From contig OMYJ01000013.1 in the NCBI GenBank assembly GCA_900315245.1, positions 1-64,000 on the forward strand: 64,000 bases of DNA, read 5' to 3'. How positions within the stretch are numbered: position 1 is the first letter of the stretch; every line of letters starts with the position of its first letter. The notes under the pieces were generated by a model. It saw only the letters and a list, made by a program, of their open reading frames with translations, ran no database searches and was not told where the DNA came from. The DNA is from an uncultured Bacteroidales bacterium (GTDB lineage: Bacteria > Bacteroidota > Bacteroidia > Bacteroidales > WCHB1-69). The position numbers and the translations under genes are program-made. Shown here one piece after another: positions 25,009 through 34,349 of this stretch.

Positions 25009-25111
25009 AATGACAGATTTTTGGACAAAGGTTTTTTGGACTGCGAAATTACTATTTTTTTAATTTTGACACATAAAATAACTCTTGTGCATTTGGTTAG
25101 CTAAAAAGTTA

Positions 25112-25119
25112 TAACTTTG
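25112..25119 (+). promoter_or_regulatory. Promoter -7 element of the iron-sulfur flavoprotein gene
   Basis: TAACTTTG, 22 bp before the ATG at 25141. Confidence 0.55.
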
Positions 25120-25140
25120 CCCCCTAAATTTAAACAGCGA

Positions 25141-25902
25141 ATGGACAGACGCGAATTTTTGAAGAAAGCCGCCCTCGGGGTGGCGGCAGTGGCGGCAACC
25201 AGCCTGCTGGAGCATCCCGCCGTGGCTACAGCAAATGAATTGATTAACAATAAAACACCGAATATGATGAAGAAAATAATGGTTATCGACGGCGGTCCGC
25301 GCCGTAACATGAACACCGCCGCCATGCTGGAATCCTTCGCCAACGGAGCCAAAGAGGGTGGGGCGGAAGTGAAACTTATCCGTCTTTACGACATGGACTA
25401 CAAAGGCTGCATGTCGTGCATGGCCTGCAAACTCAAAGGCAAGGCCTCCAACATCTGCAAATTCAAGGACGCCTTGACCCCAGTTTTGGAGGAAATTGCC
25501 GAAGCCGACGGTCTGGTGCTCGGCTCCCCGATCTACTTCGGCGACGTGACCGGCCAGATGCGCACCTTCCTGGAGCGGCTGGCTTTCCCGTGGCTCTCCT
25601 ACAACGACTACAGTATGACAGCGCCCAAGAAGATGCCCGTGGTGCTGTTGGAGACCATGAACGGCACGCCCGCTCGCAACAACAGCAAGGGCTACGGCTC
25701 GATGGAGCACTGCATCTCCGCCGCACTCGGCGACCCCGAACGGCTGGTTGCTTACAACACCTATCAGGTGAAGAACTACGACCGCTACGAACTGGCCGGC
25801 TTCTCCGAAGAGGCCAAGCGGAAATACCGCGAGGAACATTGGGAAGAGGACCTGCAGAAGGCCTTCGACGCGGGCAAGCGGATGGCGAAGGCGAAAGAGT
25901 GA
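25141..25902 (+). CDS. Iron-sulfur flavoprotein / NADPH-dependent FMN reductase with Tat-like leader
   Basis: A 253-residue flavodoxin-fold oxidoreductase. The N-terminus MDRREFLKKAALGVAAVA resembles a twin-arginine leader, after which the normal family start occurs (MKKIMVIDGGPRRNMNTAAM, from Met43). A compact cysteine cluster, C90 C93 C96 C106 (spacing 2-2-9), matches the iron-sulfur flavoprotein type, and SPIYFGDVTGQMRTFLERL is the flavin-binding region. An internal ATG near 25264 could give a cytosolic form without the leader. It leads a same-strand redox group with GPx and an EFR1 protein. Confidence 0.87.
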   Translation: MDRREFLKKAALGVAAVAATSLLEHPAVATANELINNKTPNMMKKIMVIDGGPRRNMNTAAMLESFANGAKEGGAEVKLIRLYDMDYKGCMSCMACKLKGKASNICKFKDALTPVLEEIAEADGLVLGSPIYFGDVTGQMRTFLERLAFPWLSYNDYSMTAPKKMPVVLLETMNGTPARNNSKGYGSMEHCISAALGDPERLVAYNTYQVKNYDRYELAGFSEEAKRKYREEHWEEDLQKAFDAGKRMAKAKE

Positions 25903-25907
25903 GTTTT

Positions 25908-25970
25908 GCTGGCTGTTAGCTGCCAAAAGCCAACAGCTAAAAGCCAAAAGCCAAACCCAAAACCCAAAGA
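25908..25970 (+). repeat. Heptamer array after the flavoprotein stop (9 units)
   Basis: Nine 7-bp units (GCTGGCT, GTTAGCT, GCCAAAA, GCCAACA, GCTAAAA, GCCAAAA, GCCAAAC, CCAAAAC, CCAAAGA) begin 6 bp after the stop codon and fill most of the gap to the GPx gene. Confidence 0.9.
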
Positions 25971-26012
25971 TAATTCGAATTAACAAAAAATATCACTTAA
26001 AACAATAAAGAA

Positions 26013-26561
26013 ATGGCTACTATTTATGATTTCAAGGCCCTGAACAACAAGGGCGAAGAGGTGGACATGGCGCAATACCGCGGCAAGGTCCTCATGATTG
26101 TCAACACCGCTTCCAAATGCGGTTTCACCCCGCAATACGATGGTTTGGAGGCACTGTACAAGAAGTACAAAGACCAAGGTCTCGTGATTCTCGGATTCCC
26201 GTGCGACCAGTTCAAGCACCAGGAGCCCGGTTCCGACGCGGAGATCGCGGAGTTCTGCCGCCTCAACCATGGCGTTACCTTCCCGCTGATGAAAAAGATC
26301 GACGTTTTCGGCGAGAATGCCCACCCGATTTTCAAATATCTGACGCAAACCGTGCCCACTGAAGAGGTGAAAGGGCTGAAAAACAAGGCCACGATGGCTC
26401 TTGTGGACGGTCTGAGCAAATCCGAAGGTCGCGAGGAAGGCGGCGTGCGCTGGAATTTCACCAAGTTCCTCATCTCCAAAGACGGCAGCGTCGTCAAGCG
26501 CTTCCCGCCTGTGGCCACGCCCGAGGACATGGAGGCAGATGTTGAATCTATGTTGAAATAA
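26013..26561 (+). CDS. Cytosolic glutathione-peroxidase-family thiol peroxidase
   Basis: A 182-residue GPx-family enzyme without a signal peptide, so cytosolic. The catalytic Cys36 is in NTASKCGFTPQYDGLE, with FPCDQF (Asp in place of the usual Asn before Gln) and WNFTKFL as the other active-site blocks. Bacterial GPx enzymes usually take electrons from thioredoxin to detoxify peroxides. It is a paralog of the exported copy at 10.9 kb. It is followed by the EFR1 gene after only 7 bp, so the two are co-transcribed. Confidence 0.93.
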   Translation: MATIYDFKALNNKGEEVDMAQYRGKVLMIVNTASKCGFTPQYDGLEALYKKYKDQGLVILGFPCDQFKHQEPGSDAEIAEFCRLNHGVTFPLMKKIDVFGENAHPIFKYLTQTVPTEEVKGLKNKATMALVDGLSKSEGREEGGVRWNFTKFLISKDGSVVKRFPPVATPEDMEADVESMLK

Positions 26562-26568
26562 AACGATT

Positions 26569-27324
26569 ATGATCCTCTATTTCTCGGGCACGGGCAACAG
26601 CTTGGCCATCAGCCGCCACATCGCGGAGAAACTCAACGAAACGGTGATGCCGCTCAGTCAGGCGGTGCATCAGGATTTGTCGCGTGAGCGGCGCATCGGG
26701 CTGGTTTATCCCAGCTACTGGTTCAACGCGCCGCGGGCGGTGACCGAGTTGCTGCCGCGTCTGCAGCTGCCCAAGGAGGCGTACGTCTTCATCGTCATCC
26801 CTTGCGGCGCGCAGGCCGGAAACGCCATCCACACGGTTCAGAAACTGCTGGCCGACAAGGGGTTGCCGATAGCGTACAGCCAGAAAATCCGCGTGCCCGA
26901 CAACAGCGCCGTCGGCTTCGGGCGCGATCCCAACAAGCAAGTCTGGAAGTTCGGGAAATACGCCGGACGACTGGAACGTATCACCGAGGAGATAGCCGCC
27001 GGCATGCACAGTCTGCACTATGCGTGGTGGGGACCCATAGGTGCCTTGTGCGCCCTTCCGGGTGTGCAACGCCGAACGTTGCCGATGCTCACGCCTGCTG
27101 TCAACCCCGACCTTTGTGTGGGCTGCGGCATCTGCGCTGACGTGTGCCCGCAAAGCAATATCGCCCTCAAGGACGGCAAAGCCCGTTGCGGCGACAACTG
27201 CACGCAGTGCCTCGCCTGCGTCCACTTCTGCCCGAAGCAGGCCGTCGAGCTCAATGGCAAGTCCACGCCCAAGGAACACCAGTACCACCACCCGAAGGTG
27301 ACGCTGGGCGACATGAAGCGATAG
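26569..27324 (+). CDS. EFR1-type flavodoxin-ferredoxin fusion protein
   Basis: A 251-residue electron-transfer protein. The N-terminal half (about 1-150) is flavodoxin-like with the FMN loop FSGTGNSLAISRH, and the C-terminal half holds two 4Fe-4S clusters (CVGCGICADVCPQSN and CTQCLACVHFCPKQ). This matches the EFR1 family, thought to pass electrons between flavin and ferredoxin partners. It starts 7 bp after the GPx gene and ends at a strong bidirectional terminator. Confidence 0.92.
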   Translation: MILYFSGTGNSLAISRHIAEKLNETVMPLSQAVHQDLSRERRIGLVYPSYWFNAPRAVTELLPRLQLPKEAYVFIVIPCGAQAGNAIHTVQKLLADKGLPIAYSQKIRVPDNSAVGFGRDPNKQVWKFGKYAGRLERITEEIAAGMHSLHYAWWGPIGALCALPGVQRRTLPMLTPAVNPDLCVGCGICADVCPQSNIALKDGKARCGDNCTQCLACVHFCPKQAVELNGKSTPKEHQYHHPKVTLGDMKR

Positions 27325-27342
27325 TTCTCGTGTCAGAGTATA

Positions 27343-27378
27343 AAAAATCCCCCTGCGGTCGCACCGAGGGGGATTTTT
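27343..27378. terminator. Bidirectional rho-independent terminator
   Basis: A 12-bp stem AAAAATCCCCCT / AGGGGGATTTTT with an inner CGGT/ACCG stem and a CGC loop. It has A and T runs on both sides and lies between the convergent EFR1 and TPR genes. Confidence 0.92.
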
Positions 27379-27396
27379 GTATAAAAGAAAGCCTGT

Positions 27397-28581
27397 TTAG
27401 TTCTTCATACGGGCGTTGATTTTGTCGTTCAGCTCTTGCGGGATAGGCATGTTGAGCAAAGCCTTCATTTCGCGCAGGATTCTGTTGTTCTCCAAATTGT
27501 CGGAGTTCACCTGATAGGCCTTCTCGCACCATTCGTGGGCTTTCTCCATCGCGTTTTTGCGTTCAGGGCTTTGGAACAGACTGTTGGCCTCATCCCAGTG
27601 CTTGGTGTTCATGGCCGTTTGGCGACGATCCATGATGTCATAATACTCCATAGCATAACGGTATCCCATTTGTTTCATAAGGTCAAAATCGTTGGGCGTT
27701 TTGGCCAGGGCCTCGGTCAAGATTTGTTCTGCCTTGGCGTAGGATTTTGCGTTGGTCAGGTAGGTGGCGCAGATGGGAACCATGGCTTCGTTACCTGTTG
27801 CGATGACTTTGTCGCATGTCTCCAGCAGCTTCTCCTCGTTGCCCGTCATAGCGTAGTAATCCATTTCAGGCTCGTACAGCTTTTCCGGACTTTCAGCGAA
27901 AATTTTCTTCGCCTTGGTGAGGACATCACCGCATTTCACCGTGTCATTCTTGTCTTTGTAGAGGTAGTAGAGTTCTACATAGGCGTCTTCTGACACATCG
28001 GGAGCGGTCTCAAGGCATTTGGCCAGCATTTTCTCATAGTTGTTCTTGTCGTTCATCTTCTGGTTGTACAAGATGGCTGTTTGCAGATAGACAACAGCAG
28101 CATTCTTTTTCATCTTGGCCAGCTCGAAGCATTTAGCAGAAAGACCGTAATATTTCAGAGCGTCTTCAACTTTACCTTTGGAGGCGGCAGCTGCGGCTTT
28201 CTCATAGAAAGGTTCGGCTAACAGCTTCTGGCCCTCTATGGCACCGAGCATACCGGTTTTCGGCTCCACTTTGGGGTCAAGTTCCAAGGCTTTCACAAAG
28301 GAATTGTAAGCGTCTTCAAGCGCATTGGGATAACGTGCGGCGACAGACGGGTCTTTTTGTTGTTTCTCTAAGTCGTATCTGTACAAGTGAACATTGACAT
28401 TCGCCTGCATCAACCATACAGCAGCGTTATCAGGATTGGAAGCCATGCAGGATTCCATGAACTTTTTTGCCTTAGGAGTTTGGCCGCTTCTCAGGCATTG
28501 CCATACATCGTCCAGGCAAGATTGCGAGAAAGCACTAACGCTAACAAAGAGCGCGACTAAAACAAGCATCCATTTTTTCAT
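27397..28581 (-). CDS. Exported TPR protein (distal gene of the gyrA cluster)
   Basis: A 394-residue periplasmic protein with a signal peptide (MKKWMLVLVALFVSVSAFSQ) and degenerate tetratricopeptide repeats through most of its length (for example AYNSFVKALELDPK, AKCFELAKMKKNAAVVYLQTAILYNQ, AEQILTEALAKTPNDFDLMKQMG). It is a paralog of the next gene upstream and has the same length. A TPR gene after gyrA is common in Bacteroidales; its partner proteins are unknown. Confidence 0.88.
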   Translation of the reverse strand: MKKWMLVLVALFVSVSAFSQSCLDDVWQCLRSGQTPKAKKFMESCMASNPDNAAVWLMQANVNVHLYRYDLEKQQKDPSVAARYPNALEDAYNSFVKALELDPKVEPKTGMLGAIEGQKLLAEPFYEKAAAAASKGKVEDALKYYGLSAKCFELAKMKKNAAVVYLQTAILYNQKMNDKNNYEKMLAKCLETAPDVSEDAYVELYYLYKDKNDTVKCGDVLTKAKKIFAESPEKLYEPEMDYYAMTGNEEKLLETCDKVIATGNEAMVPICATYLTNAKSYAKAEQILTEALAKTPNDFDLMKQMGYRYAMEYYDIMDRRQTAMNTKHWDEANSLFQSPERKNAMEKAHEWCEKAYQVNSDNLENNRILREMKALLNMPIPQELNDKINARMKN

Positions 28582-28616
28582 TTTTTCGATTTTTAAGTGA
28601 TTAATTATTTGATTGA

Positions 28617-29801
28617 TTATCTTTCCAATTGTTTAATGAGGGCATCAATTTCATCCGCTTTTGGTGATTGCTGACGCACATAGATGGCACGCAACGTGTT
28701 CAAAAGGTTTATGTCATCGGGCTGTAATTTTCGGGCCTGTTCAAAATGTTCCCCCGCTTCTTTCAGATACTTCTCCGACAGGCTTTTGGCAGCTTGTATG
28801 TCATCCTTGTTGGCCTGCTGCAGGGCGAGCTGGTTCTGACGGTTGAAATAGTATTCTGAAAAACTGTATTTGCAGACCCCCAAATTATAAAGTATGACGA
28901 AATTGTCAGGACTCATTCTGTTTGCGCGACTCAAAAGCTGGTCGGCGGCTTCATAACGCTTTTCTTTGATGTAGAAGTTTGCCACGTTCACCATCTCGTC
29001 AGAGGTTTTCAGATCTTGTGGGTTGATCTTGTCCAATAAGGCAGCCGCTTTTATGCTGTCCCCCGTCCAATAGGCGTAGTCAATCTCCAACAGCTTGACA
29101 CTCATGTCTTGCGGATTCTTTTCCTTGGCCAGAGCCAGTGTCTTCTCAATGTTCGGACGGTCGTTCTGCATTTTGTAATAGTCGATGAGTTTGGCAAACA
29201 CGTAGGCGTTTTTCGAACCGTCGTCAAGGGCTTTTCTGTAATACTTCAGCATATCTTCTGTCTCGCCGAGGCTTTCAAGTGCGTAAGCGTAGTAATAATA
29301 GAGGTCGCCGTTCATCGGATACTGCGGGGTGTCCATCTCATAGCTTTTGATACCTTTGGCGAGCGTTTTCTTCGAGCCAGTGAAGTCGTTGGCTATTAGC
29401 TGGTCAACTCCGCGCACTAACAAATAGGGGTAAAGTTGTTTGAGAGCATCCTGGGCATTCATCATGTCCAACGCTTCCACTTTAGGGTTGATGGCGAGGG
29501 CTTTCTCAAATGCGTCGAAAGCCTCTTCCGGAGCGTTTGGATAGCGTATTTGGTAGCTTTCGTTCTTCTGTTTTTCACTATATTCACGATTGGCCAGCAG
29601 AAATTCTATGTTGCCTTTGTATAGCCAGGTCTGCGCTTTGGCGGAGAGTTTCTCGTCACTCGTGCAGAGGTCGATTTGTTCTTTGGCCTTGTCGTAGTCT
29701 TTGTCGTAGAAAAAATTGTAAGCTTTGGTCAACGACGGTTTTTGGGCAACCAACGTTGTCAAAATCAGCATGTAAGCTGCCAGAAGAATGGATTTTCTCA
29801 T
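28617..29801 (-). CDS. Exported TPR protein (adjacent to gyrA)
   Basis: A 394-residue periplasmic TPR protein with a signal peptide (MRKSILLAAYMLILTTLVAQ). Repeats include YPNAPEEAFDAFEKALAINPK, YYYYAYALESLGETEDMLKYYRKAL and DQLLSRANRMSPDNFVILYNLGV. It starts 11 bp after the gyrA stop and is 35 bp from the second TPR gene, so all three form one operon. Why a gyrase subunit is coupled to periplasmic TPR proteins is not known. Confidence 0.88.
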   Translation of the reverse strand: MRKSILLAAYMLILTTLVAQKPSLTKAYNFFYDKDYDKAKEQIDLCTSDEKLSAKAQTWLYKGNIEFLLANREYSEKQKNESYQIRYPNAPEEAFDAFEKALAINPKVEALDMMNAQDALKQLYPYLLVRGVDQLIANDFTGSKKTLAKGIKSYEMDTPQYPMNGDLYYYYAYALESLGETEDMLKYYRKALDDGSKNAYVFAKLIDYYKMQNDRPNIEKTLALAKEKNPQDMSVKLLEIDYAYWTGDSIKAAALLDKINPQDLKTSDEMVNVANFYIKEKRYEAADQLLSRANRMSPDNFVILYNLGVCKYSFSEYYFNRQNQLALQQANKDDIQAAKSLSEKYLKEAGEHFEQARKLQPDDINLLNTLRAIYVRQQSPKADEIDALIKQLER

Positions 29802-29812
29802 TGCTCTTTTTT

Positions 29813-32383
29813 TTAGTCAGTTATTTGTTCAGACTCGGATTCAGGGTTGCTGTTTAACGTGCCCGATTCGTTGTTCTCCGTCTGTTCTGTCGTCTCAACA
29901 TTGTCCATCTCCTCTTCGTCTTCATCTTCTTGGCGAGGGACTTCGCAGACAGCGGCAATCATATCCTTTCCGCGAAGGTCTATTAGTCTGACACCTTGCG
30001 TGTTACGGCCTAAGATGCGCAGTTGATCGACGTGCAGGCGGATGGCGATACCGGAACGGTTGATGATCATCAGGTCGTCGTCATCGGTGACGGCTTTGAT
30101 GGCGATCAACTTGCCGGTGCGATCGGTGATCTTGATGGTGCTGACGCCTTTGCCGCCACGGTGGGTGATTCGGTAATCCTCTAACAGGGAACGTTTCCCG
30201 TATCCGTTTTCGGAAACAATCAGGACGTTGCTGCGGTTGTTGTCAATGGCAAGCATGCCTACCACGCGGTCGTTCTCATCCTCAAGGGTGATTCCGCGCA
30301 CACCCGCGGCTGTACGGCCAATGGCGCGGAGCTCCTCGTTTTCGTGGAAGCGGATAGCGCGGCCGGAGTGCAGCGCCATCATGATGTCGCTGTTGCCGTC
30401 GGTGAAACGGGCGGCTAACAAGCGGTCGCCTTCGCGCACATTGATGGCGATGATGCCCTTCTTGCGTGGACGAGAGTAAGCTTCAATGGAGGTTTTCTTG
30501 ATGATACCCTTCTCGGTGCACAATATGATGTAGTGATTGTTGATGAAATCGGGATCGTCAATGCTCTTGAGGTTGATAATCGAGGTGATCTTGTCACCTT
30601 CTTCGATTTGCAGCAGGTTTTGGATGGCACGTCCTTTGGAAGTCTTCAGCCCTTCAGGAATCTCGAACACTCTCATCCAGAAGCATTTACCCTTTTCTGT
30701 AAAGAACAGCAGGTAGTTGTGGTTGGTGGCCATATAGAGATGTTCGATGAAGTCCTCGTCGCGGGAACTGCTGCCGCGGGAACCCTTGCCGCCGCGGTTT
30801 TGCACCTTGTACTCGGCCAGCGGCGTGCGCTTGATGTAGCCCAAGTGCGAAATGGTGATCACCACCTCTTCGTCGGCGATGGTGTCCTCCACGCGGAATT
30901 CGGAGGAGCTGTATTCAATGGGCGAGCGGCGCTCGTCACCGAAGCGCTTTTTGATGTCCTGCAACTCGTCTTTGATGATACCCATACGCAGGTTCACGTC
31001 GTTGAGCACATCCTGCAGGTGTGCGATAAGCTTCATCAGTTCGTCGTATTCGTCCTGCAGTTTCTGACGCTCCATGCCGGTGAGTTGACGTAAGCGCATC
31101 TCGACGATGGCCTTTGCCTGGATTTCGGTGAAGTCCCAGTTGGTCATCAATCCTTGCTGCGCTTCTTGCACGGTTTGCGATGCGCGGATGAGGGCGATGA
31201 TTTCGTCGATGATGTCGAGGGCTTTGAGGAAACCTTCGAGGATGTGGGCGCGCTCCTGGGCCTTCTTGAGGTCGAATTGGGTGCGGCGAATCACCACATC
31301 GTGACGGTGTTTCACGTATTCCACGATGATGTCCTTGAGATTCAGCGTCATGGGTCTTCCGTTGACGAGGGCCACGTTGTTGATGCTGAAGGAGGACTGC
31401 AGGGCGGTCATCTGGTAGAGTTTGTTGAGAACCACTTCAGGTACAACATCTTTCTTGAGTTCGTAGATGATGCGTGTGCCGTTGCGTTTGTTGGTGAGGT
31501 TCTGCACGTCGGTGATACCTGCGATCTTGCCCTCTTTGACGAGTTCCACGGTGTGGCTGATCATGTCGGAGGGGTTGGTCATGTAGGGCAGGGTAGTCAC
31601 CACGATGCAGTTGTGGTTCTTTTCACTCTCGATTTCGGCGTGACCGCGCATGACAATGCGGCCGCGACCGGTAAGGAAGGCATCCTGTACACCCTTGTAG
31701 CCGTAGATGATACAGCCGGAGGGGAAATCGGGGGCCTTGATAGTGTGCATCAGTTCCTCGATGGTGATGTCGTTGTTGTCGATGTAGGCGCAGATGCCGT
31801 CGCACACCTCGCTGAGGTTGTGAGGCGCCATGTTGGTGGCCATACCGACGGCGATGCCGGAGGAACCGTTGACAAGCAGATTGGGGATTTTGGCAGGCAG
31901 CACGGTGGGTTCCGGGATGGAGTCATCGAAGTTGAGAACCATATCGACGGTTTCTTTCTCAATGTCAGCCACCATCTCCTCGGAGGAGCGACGGAGGCGG
32001 GCTTCGGTGTAACGCATGGCGGCGGGGCTGTCGCCATCCACGGATCCGAAGTTACCTTGACCATCGACGAAGGGGTAGCGGAGAGTCCAGGGCTGTGCCA
32101 TACGCACGAGAGCGTCATATACGGCCGTGTCACCGTGCGGGTGGTACTTACCGAGCACCTCACCGACGATACGGGCACACTTTCTGTACGGACCGCTCTC
32201 TGTGATGTTCATGTCCCACATGGCGTAGATGATGCGGCGCTGCACGGGCTTCAGACCGTCGCGCACATCAGGCAGGGCGCGGGACACGATGACGGACATC
32301 GAATAGTCGATGTAGGCCGTCTTCATCAAGTTTTCAATATTATACTGAACAATCTTCTCGTCTAAAATCTCATTTTCTTCCAT
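29813..32383 (-). CDS. gyrA: DNA gyrase subunit A
   Basis: An 856-residue gyrase A subunit, which breaks and rejoins DNA to introduce negative supercoils together with GyrB. The catalytic tyrosine is Tyr125 in AMRYTEARL. The quinolone-determining loop reads [15 protein letters not shown], with Thr86 where E. coli has Ser83 and the acidic Asp90. The C-terminal beta-pinwheel contains a GyrA-box-like QNRGGKG (Asn for the usual second Arg), and the protein ends in an acidic tail. It heads an operon with two TPR genes. Confidence 0.97.
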   Translation of the reverse strand: MEENEILDEKIVQYNIENLMKTAYIDYSMSVIVSRALPDVRDGLKPVQRRIIYAMWDMNITESGPYRKCARIVGEVLGKYHPHGDTAVYDALVRMAQPWTLRYPFVDGQGNFGSVDGDSPAAMRYTEARLRRSSEEMVADIEKETVDMVLNFDDSIPEPTVLPAKIPNLLVNGSSGIAVGMATNMAPHNLSEVCDGICAYIDNNDITIEELMHTIKAPDFPSGCIIYGYKGVQDAFLTGRGRIVMRGHAEIESEKNHNCIVVTTLPYMTNPSDMISHTVELVKEGKIAGITDVQNLTNKRNGTRIIYELKKDVVPEVVLNKLYQMTALQSSFSINNVALVNGRPMTLNLKDIIVEYVKHRHDVVIRRTQFDLKKAQERAHILEGFLKALDIIDEIIALIRASQTVQEAQQGLMTNWDFTEIQAKAIVEMRLRQLTGMERQKLQDEYDELMKLIAHLQDVLNDVNLRMGIIKDELQDIKKRFGDERRSPIEYSSSEFRVEDTIADEEVVITISHLGYIKRTPLAEYKVQNRGGKGSRGSSSRDEDFIEHLYMATNHNYLLFFTEKGKCFWMRVFEIPEGLKTSKGRAIQNLLQIEEGDKITSIINLKSIDDPDFINNHYIILCTEKGIIKKTSIEAYSRPRKKGIIAINVREGDRLLAARFTDGNSDIMMALHSGRAIRFHENEELRAIGRTAAGVRGITLEDENDRVVGMLAIDNNRSNVLIVSENGYGKRSLLEDYRITHRGGKGVSTIKITDRTGKLIAIKAVTDDDDLMIINRSGIAIRLHVDQLRILGRNTQGVRLIDLRGKDMIAAVCEVPRQEDEDEEEMDNVETTEQTENNESGTLNSNPESESEQITD

Positions 32384-32609
32384 TTCTTGTCTTCTATTAA
32401 TATCTAACTGTCTTAAAATGAAAAACTTATGCTTGTTAACAATAAAAAGCTAAAATACACTTTTTTTCGATTTCTTGGGAGGAAATCTGTCACATTTTAT
32501 TAACAATCAAAAACACGGAAAACGCGAAAAAAAGGCGTTAAAACGCGTTGTGGGGGATTTTTTATTTGGGCGTTATAGTGTAGAGGAGGTCGGATTGTGC
32601 CCTTTCCGC

Positions 32610-32633
32610 AGGGGCGAATAATTATTCGCCCCT
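32610..32633. repeat. GTAG-type dispersed palindrome (GGGGCG form)
   Basis: A perfect 24-bp palindrome with arms AGGGGCG and CGCCCCT around an AT-rich centre, followed by AC to complete CGCCCCTAC. It lies 6 bp from the lpxD stop, in the gyrA-lpxD gap. Confidence 0.85.
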
Positions 32634-32638
32634 ACACG

Positions 32639-33601
32639 TTATGGTAATCGTTTCTTAATCTCTTCCAATTCCTTGAAAAGATCCGGCAGCTTGCGCATCA
32701 TCGCCATTTCGCGCCATTTTGCTGTGGCGTCGCCGGCAGGCATCCCGAAGAGGGTTCTGCCCTCTTCCTTGACGTCTTTGTCGATAGCAGACAAAGCCAG
32801 CAACACCGTTCCTTTAGCGACGTAGAGGTCTTTGTTGACGGCGGCTTTGGCCCAGATCTTGCAGTCGTCGTCGATGTAGGTGCAGCCCGCCACACCGCAC
32901 TGCGCGCCCAAGAGCGTGCGCTTGCCGATGTGCGTGTCGTGACCCACTTGCACGAGATTGTCGAAGATGCAGCCGTCGTCAATGTATGTGGTGCCGGATA
33001 CACCGCGGTCGATGCAGCAGTTGCAGCCAATCTCCACGTTGTTGCCGATGTAGGTGTCGCCACAGGAGGTCAGCTTCACCCAGCCGTCGGGACGTTTCTG
33101 GAAGTAGCAGGCGTCGGCGCCGATAGTGCTGTTCGAATGGATGATCACGTTGTCGCCAATGACGGTGTCGGCGTAGATGCTGACGTTGGAATGGATGATG
33201 CAGTTCTTGCCGATGCGCACGTTCTCGCCGATGAAAACCAACGGTTGGATGATTGTGCCTTCACCGATGACGGCACTTGGATGGATGGTGGTGTTTTGTG
33301 GTGTGAAATGTACAAAATGCTCTACGACAGCAAGATAGTCGCGGAGCGGATCCTCAGAAACAAGCAAAACCTTGCCGGCGGGGCATTCCACTTCCGCGCT
33401 GTTGATGAGGATTGCGGATGCCTCGCTTTGCAGGATTCGAAGGTAATATTTCTCATTGTCCACAAAAGTGAGATCTCCTTTGCAGATAGAGTGCAACTCA
33501 TTGATTCCCGTCACCTTAAGAGTGGAATCGCCCTTAACGGCAACGGGATGACCAATCAGTTGAATTAATTCGTCGATGCTAAGCGACTGACGCAGAATCA
33601 T
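32639..33601 (-). CDS. lpxD: LpxD-like UDP-3-O-acylglucosamine N-acyltransferase
   Basis: A 320-residue left-handed beta-helix acyltransferase that adds the N-linked acyl chain to UDP-3-O-acyl-glucosamine in lipid A synthesis. The N-terminal uridine-binding domain (about 1-100) precedes hexapeptide repeats (about 105-275: IHPSAVIGEGTIIQPLVFIG, and others). The probable catalytic His is in LVQVGHDTHIG. It lies 11 bp downstream of efp on the same strand. Bacteroidota often carry more than one LpxD-like protein, so this may be the second copy. Confidence 0.85.
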   Translation of the reverse strand: MILRQSLSIDELIQLIGHPVAVKGDSTLKVTGINELHSICKGDLTFVDNEKYYLRILQSEASAILINSAEVECPAGKVLLVSEDPLRDYLAVVEHFVHFTPQNTTIHPSAVIGEGTIIQPLVFIGENVRIGKNCIIHSNVSIYADTVIGDNVIIHSNSTIGADACYFQKRPDGWVKLTSCGDTYIGNNVEIGCNCCIDRGVSGTTYIDDGCIFDNLVQVGHDTHIGKRTLLGAQCGVAGCTYIDDDCKIWAKAAVNKDLYVAKGTVLLALSAIDKDVKEEGRTLFGMPAGDATAKWREMAMMRKLPDLFKELEEIKKRLP

Positions 33602-33612
33602 GCGGATAACGC

Positions 33613-34182
33613 TTATTCCTTGACGCGTTCAGAATACTTGTTGGTGCGGGTATCGACTTTGATTTTCTCACCCACATTGATGAAAAGGGGCACATATACT
33701 TCGGCGCCAGTTTCCACCACAGCGCGTTTGAGGGAGTTGGTGGCGGTGTCGCCTTTCACGCCGGGATCAGCCTCAATGACTTCCAAGTCAACAAACGGAG
33801 GAAGTTCGCAGGTGAGCGGAGTGTCGGAATCCGTGTCGTAGTTGATTTCCACCTCTTGGCCTTCCTTGAGCAAATCGGGATTGTTGATAAGATCTTTCTC
33901 GATAGGAAGTTGCTCGTAAGTTTCGGTGTGCATGAAGATATAGGTGGTGTCGCCTTCCTTATAGAGGAATTGGTATGGGCGGCGCTCCACGCGGGCAAGG
34001 TCAATCTTGATGCCGGCGTCGAATCTGAACTCCTGAACTCTACCGTTTTTGAGGTTTTTGAGTTTCGTGCGGACAAAAGTGTTGCCCTTGCCGGGTTTCA
34101 CGTGCAGGAATTCCACGATTGACCAAATCTCGTTGTTGTGAACAATACAGAGGCCGTTCTTAAAATCAGCAGTTGTTGCCAT
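33613..34182 (-). CDS. efp: Elongation factor P
   Basis: A 189-residue translation factor that relieves ribosome stalling at polyproline runs. The N-terminal KOW-like domain includes the modifiable tip KPGKGNTFVR (Lys32), and the OB domains end with the conserved VGEKIKVDTRTNKYSERV. Length and domains are complete. It is the first gene of an efp-lpxD pair. Confidence 0.97.
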   Translation of the reverse strand: MATTADFKNGLCIVHNNEIWSIVEFLHVKPGKGNTFVRTKLKNLKNGRVQEFRFDAGIKIDLARVERRPYQFLYKEGDTTYIFMHTETYEQLPIEKDLINNPDLLKEGQEVEINYDTDSDTPLTCELPPFVDLEVIEADPGVKGDTATNSLKRAVVETGAEVYVPLFINVGEKIKVDTRTNKYSERVKE

Positions 34183-34215
34183 ACAATTGGTTTTTAGTTA
34201 GAAAAAAATCGGCTG

Positions 34216-34223
34216 CAAAGATA
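34216..34223 (-). promoter_or_regulatory. Promoter -7 element of efp
   Basis: TATCTTTG on the minus strand, 34 bp before the ATG at 34182. Confidence 0.6.
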
Positions 34224-34270
34224 CAATTTTTTTGGTTTTGGGGACCTGACCTCTTTTGACTTTGTTGTTG

Positions 34271-34299
34271 ATAAAAAAGGACGGCTTTATACCGTCCTT
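34271..34299 (-). terminator. Rho-independent terminator of the oxidoreductase operon
   Basis: On the minus strand, stem AAGGACGG / CCGTCCTT with a 7-nt loop runs into a T-rich tract (TTTTTTAT). It lies downstream of the gamma-subunit gene. Confidence 0.85.
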
Positions 34300-34309
34300 A
34301 TATAATATT

Positions 34310-34337
34310 GTAGAGACGTGCCATGGCGCGTCTCTAC
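34310..34337. repeat. GTAG-type dispersed palindrome (GAGACG form)
   Basis: A 28-bp palindrome GTAGAGACG...CGTCTCTAC with one mismatched pair, between the operon's last gene and its terminator. Confidence 0.85.
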
Positions 34338-34349
34338 AGGGGTTGATCG

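Noticed and set aside
31154..32365. Long open frame (403 codons) opposite gyrA
   Set aside because: Antisense to the certain gyrA gene; His/Asp/Val-rich with no family resemblance.
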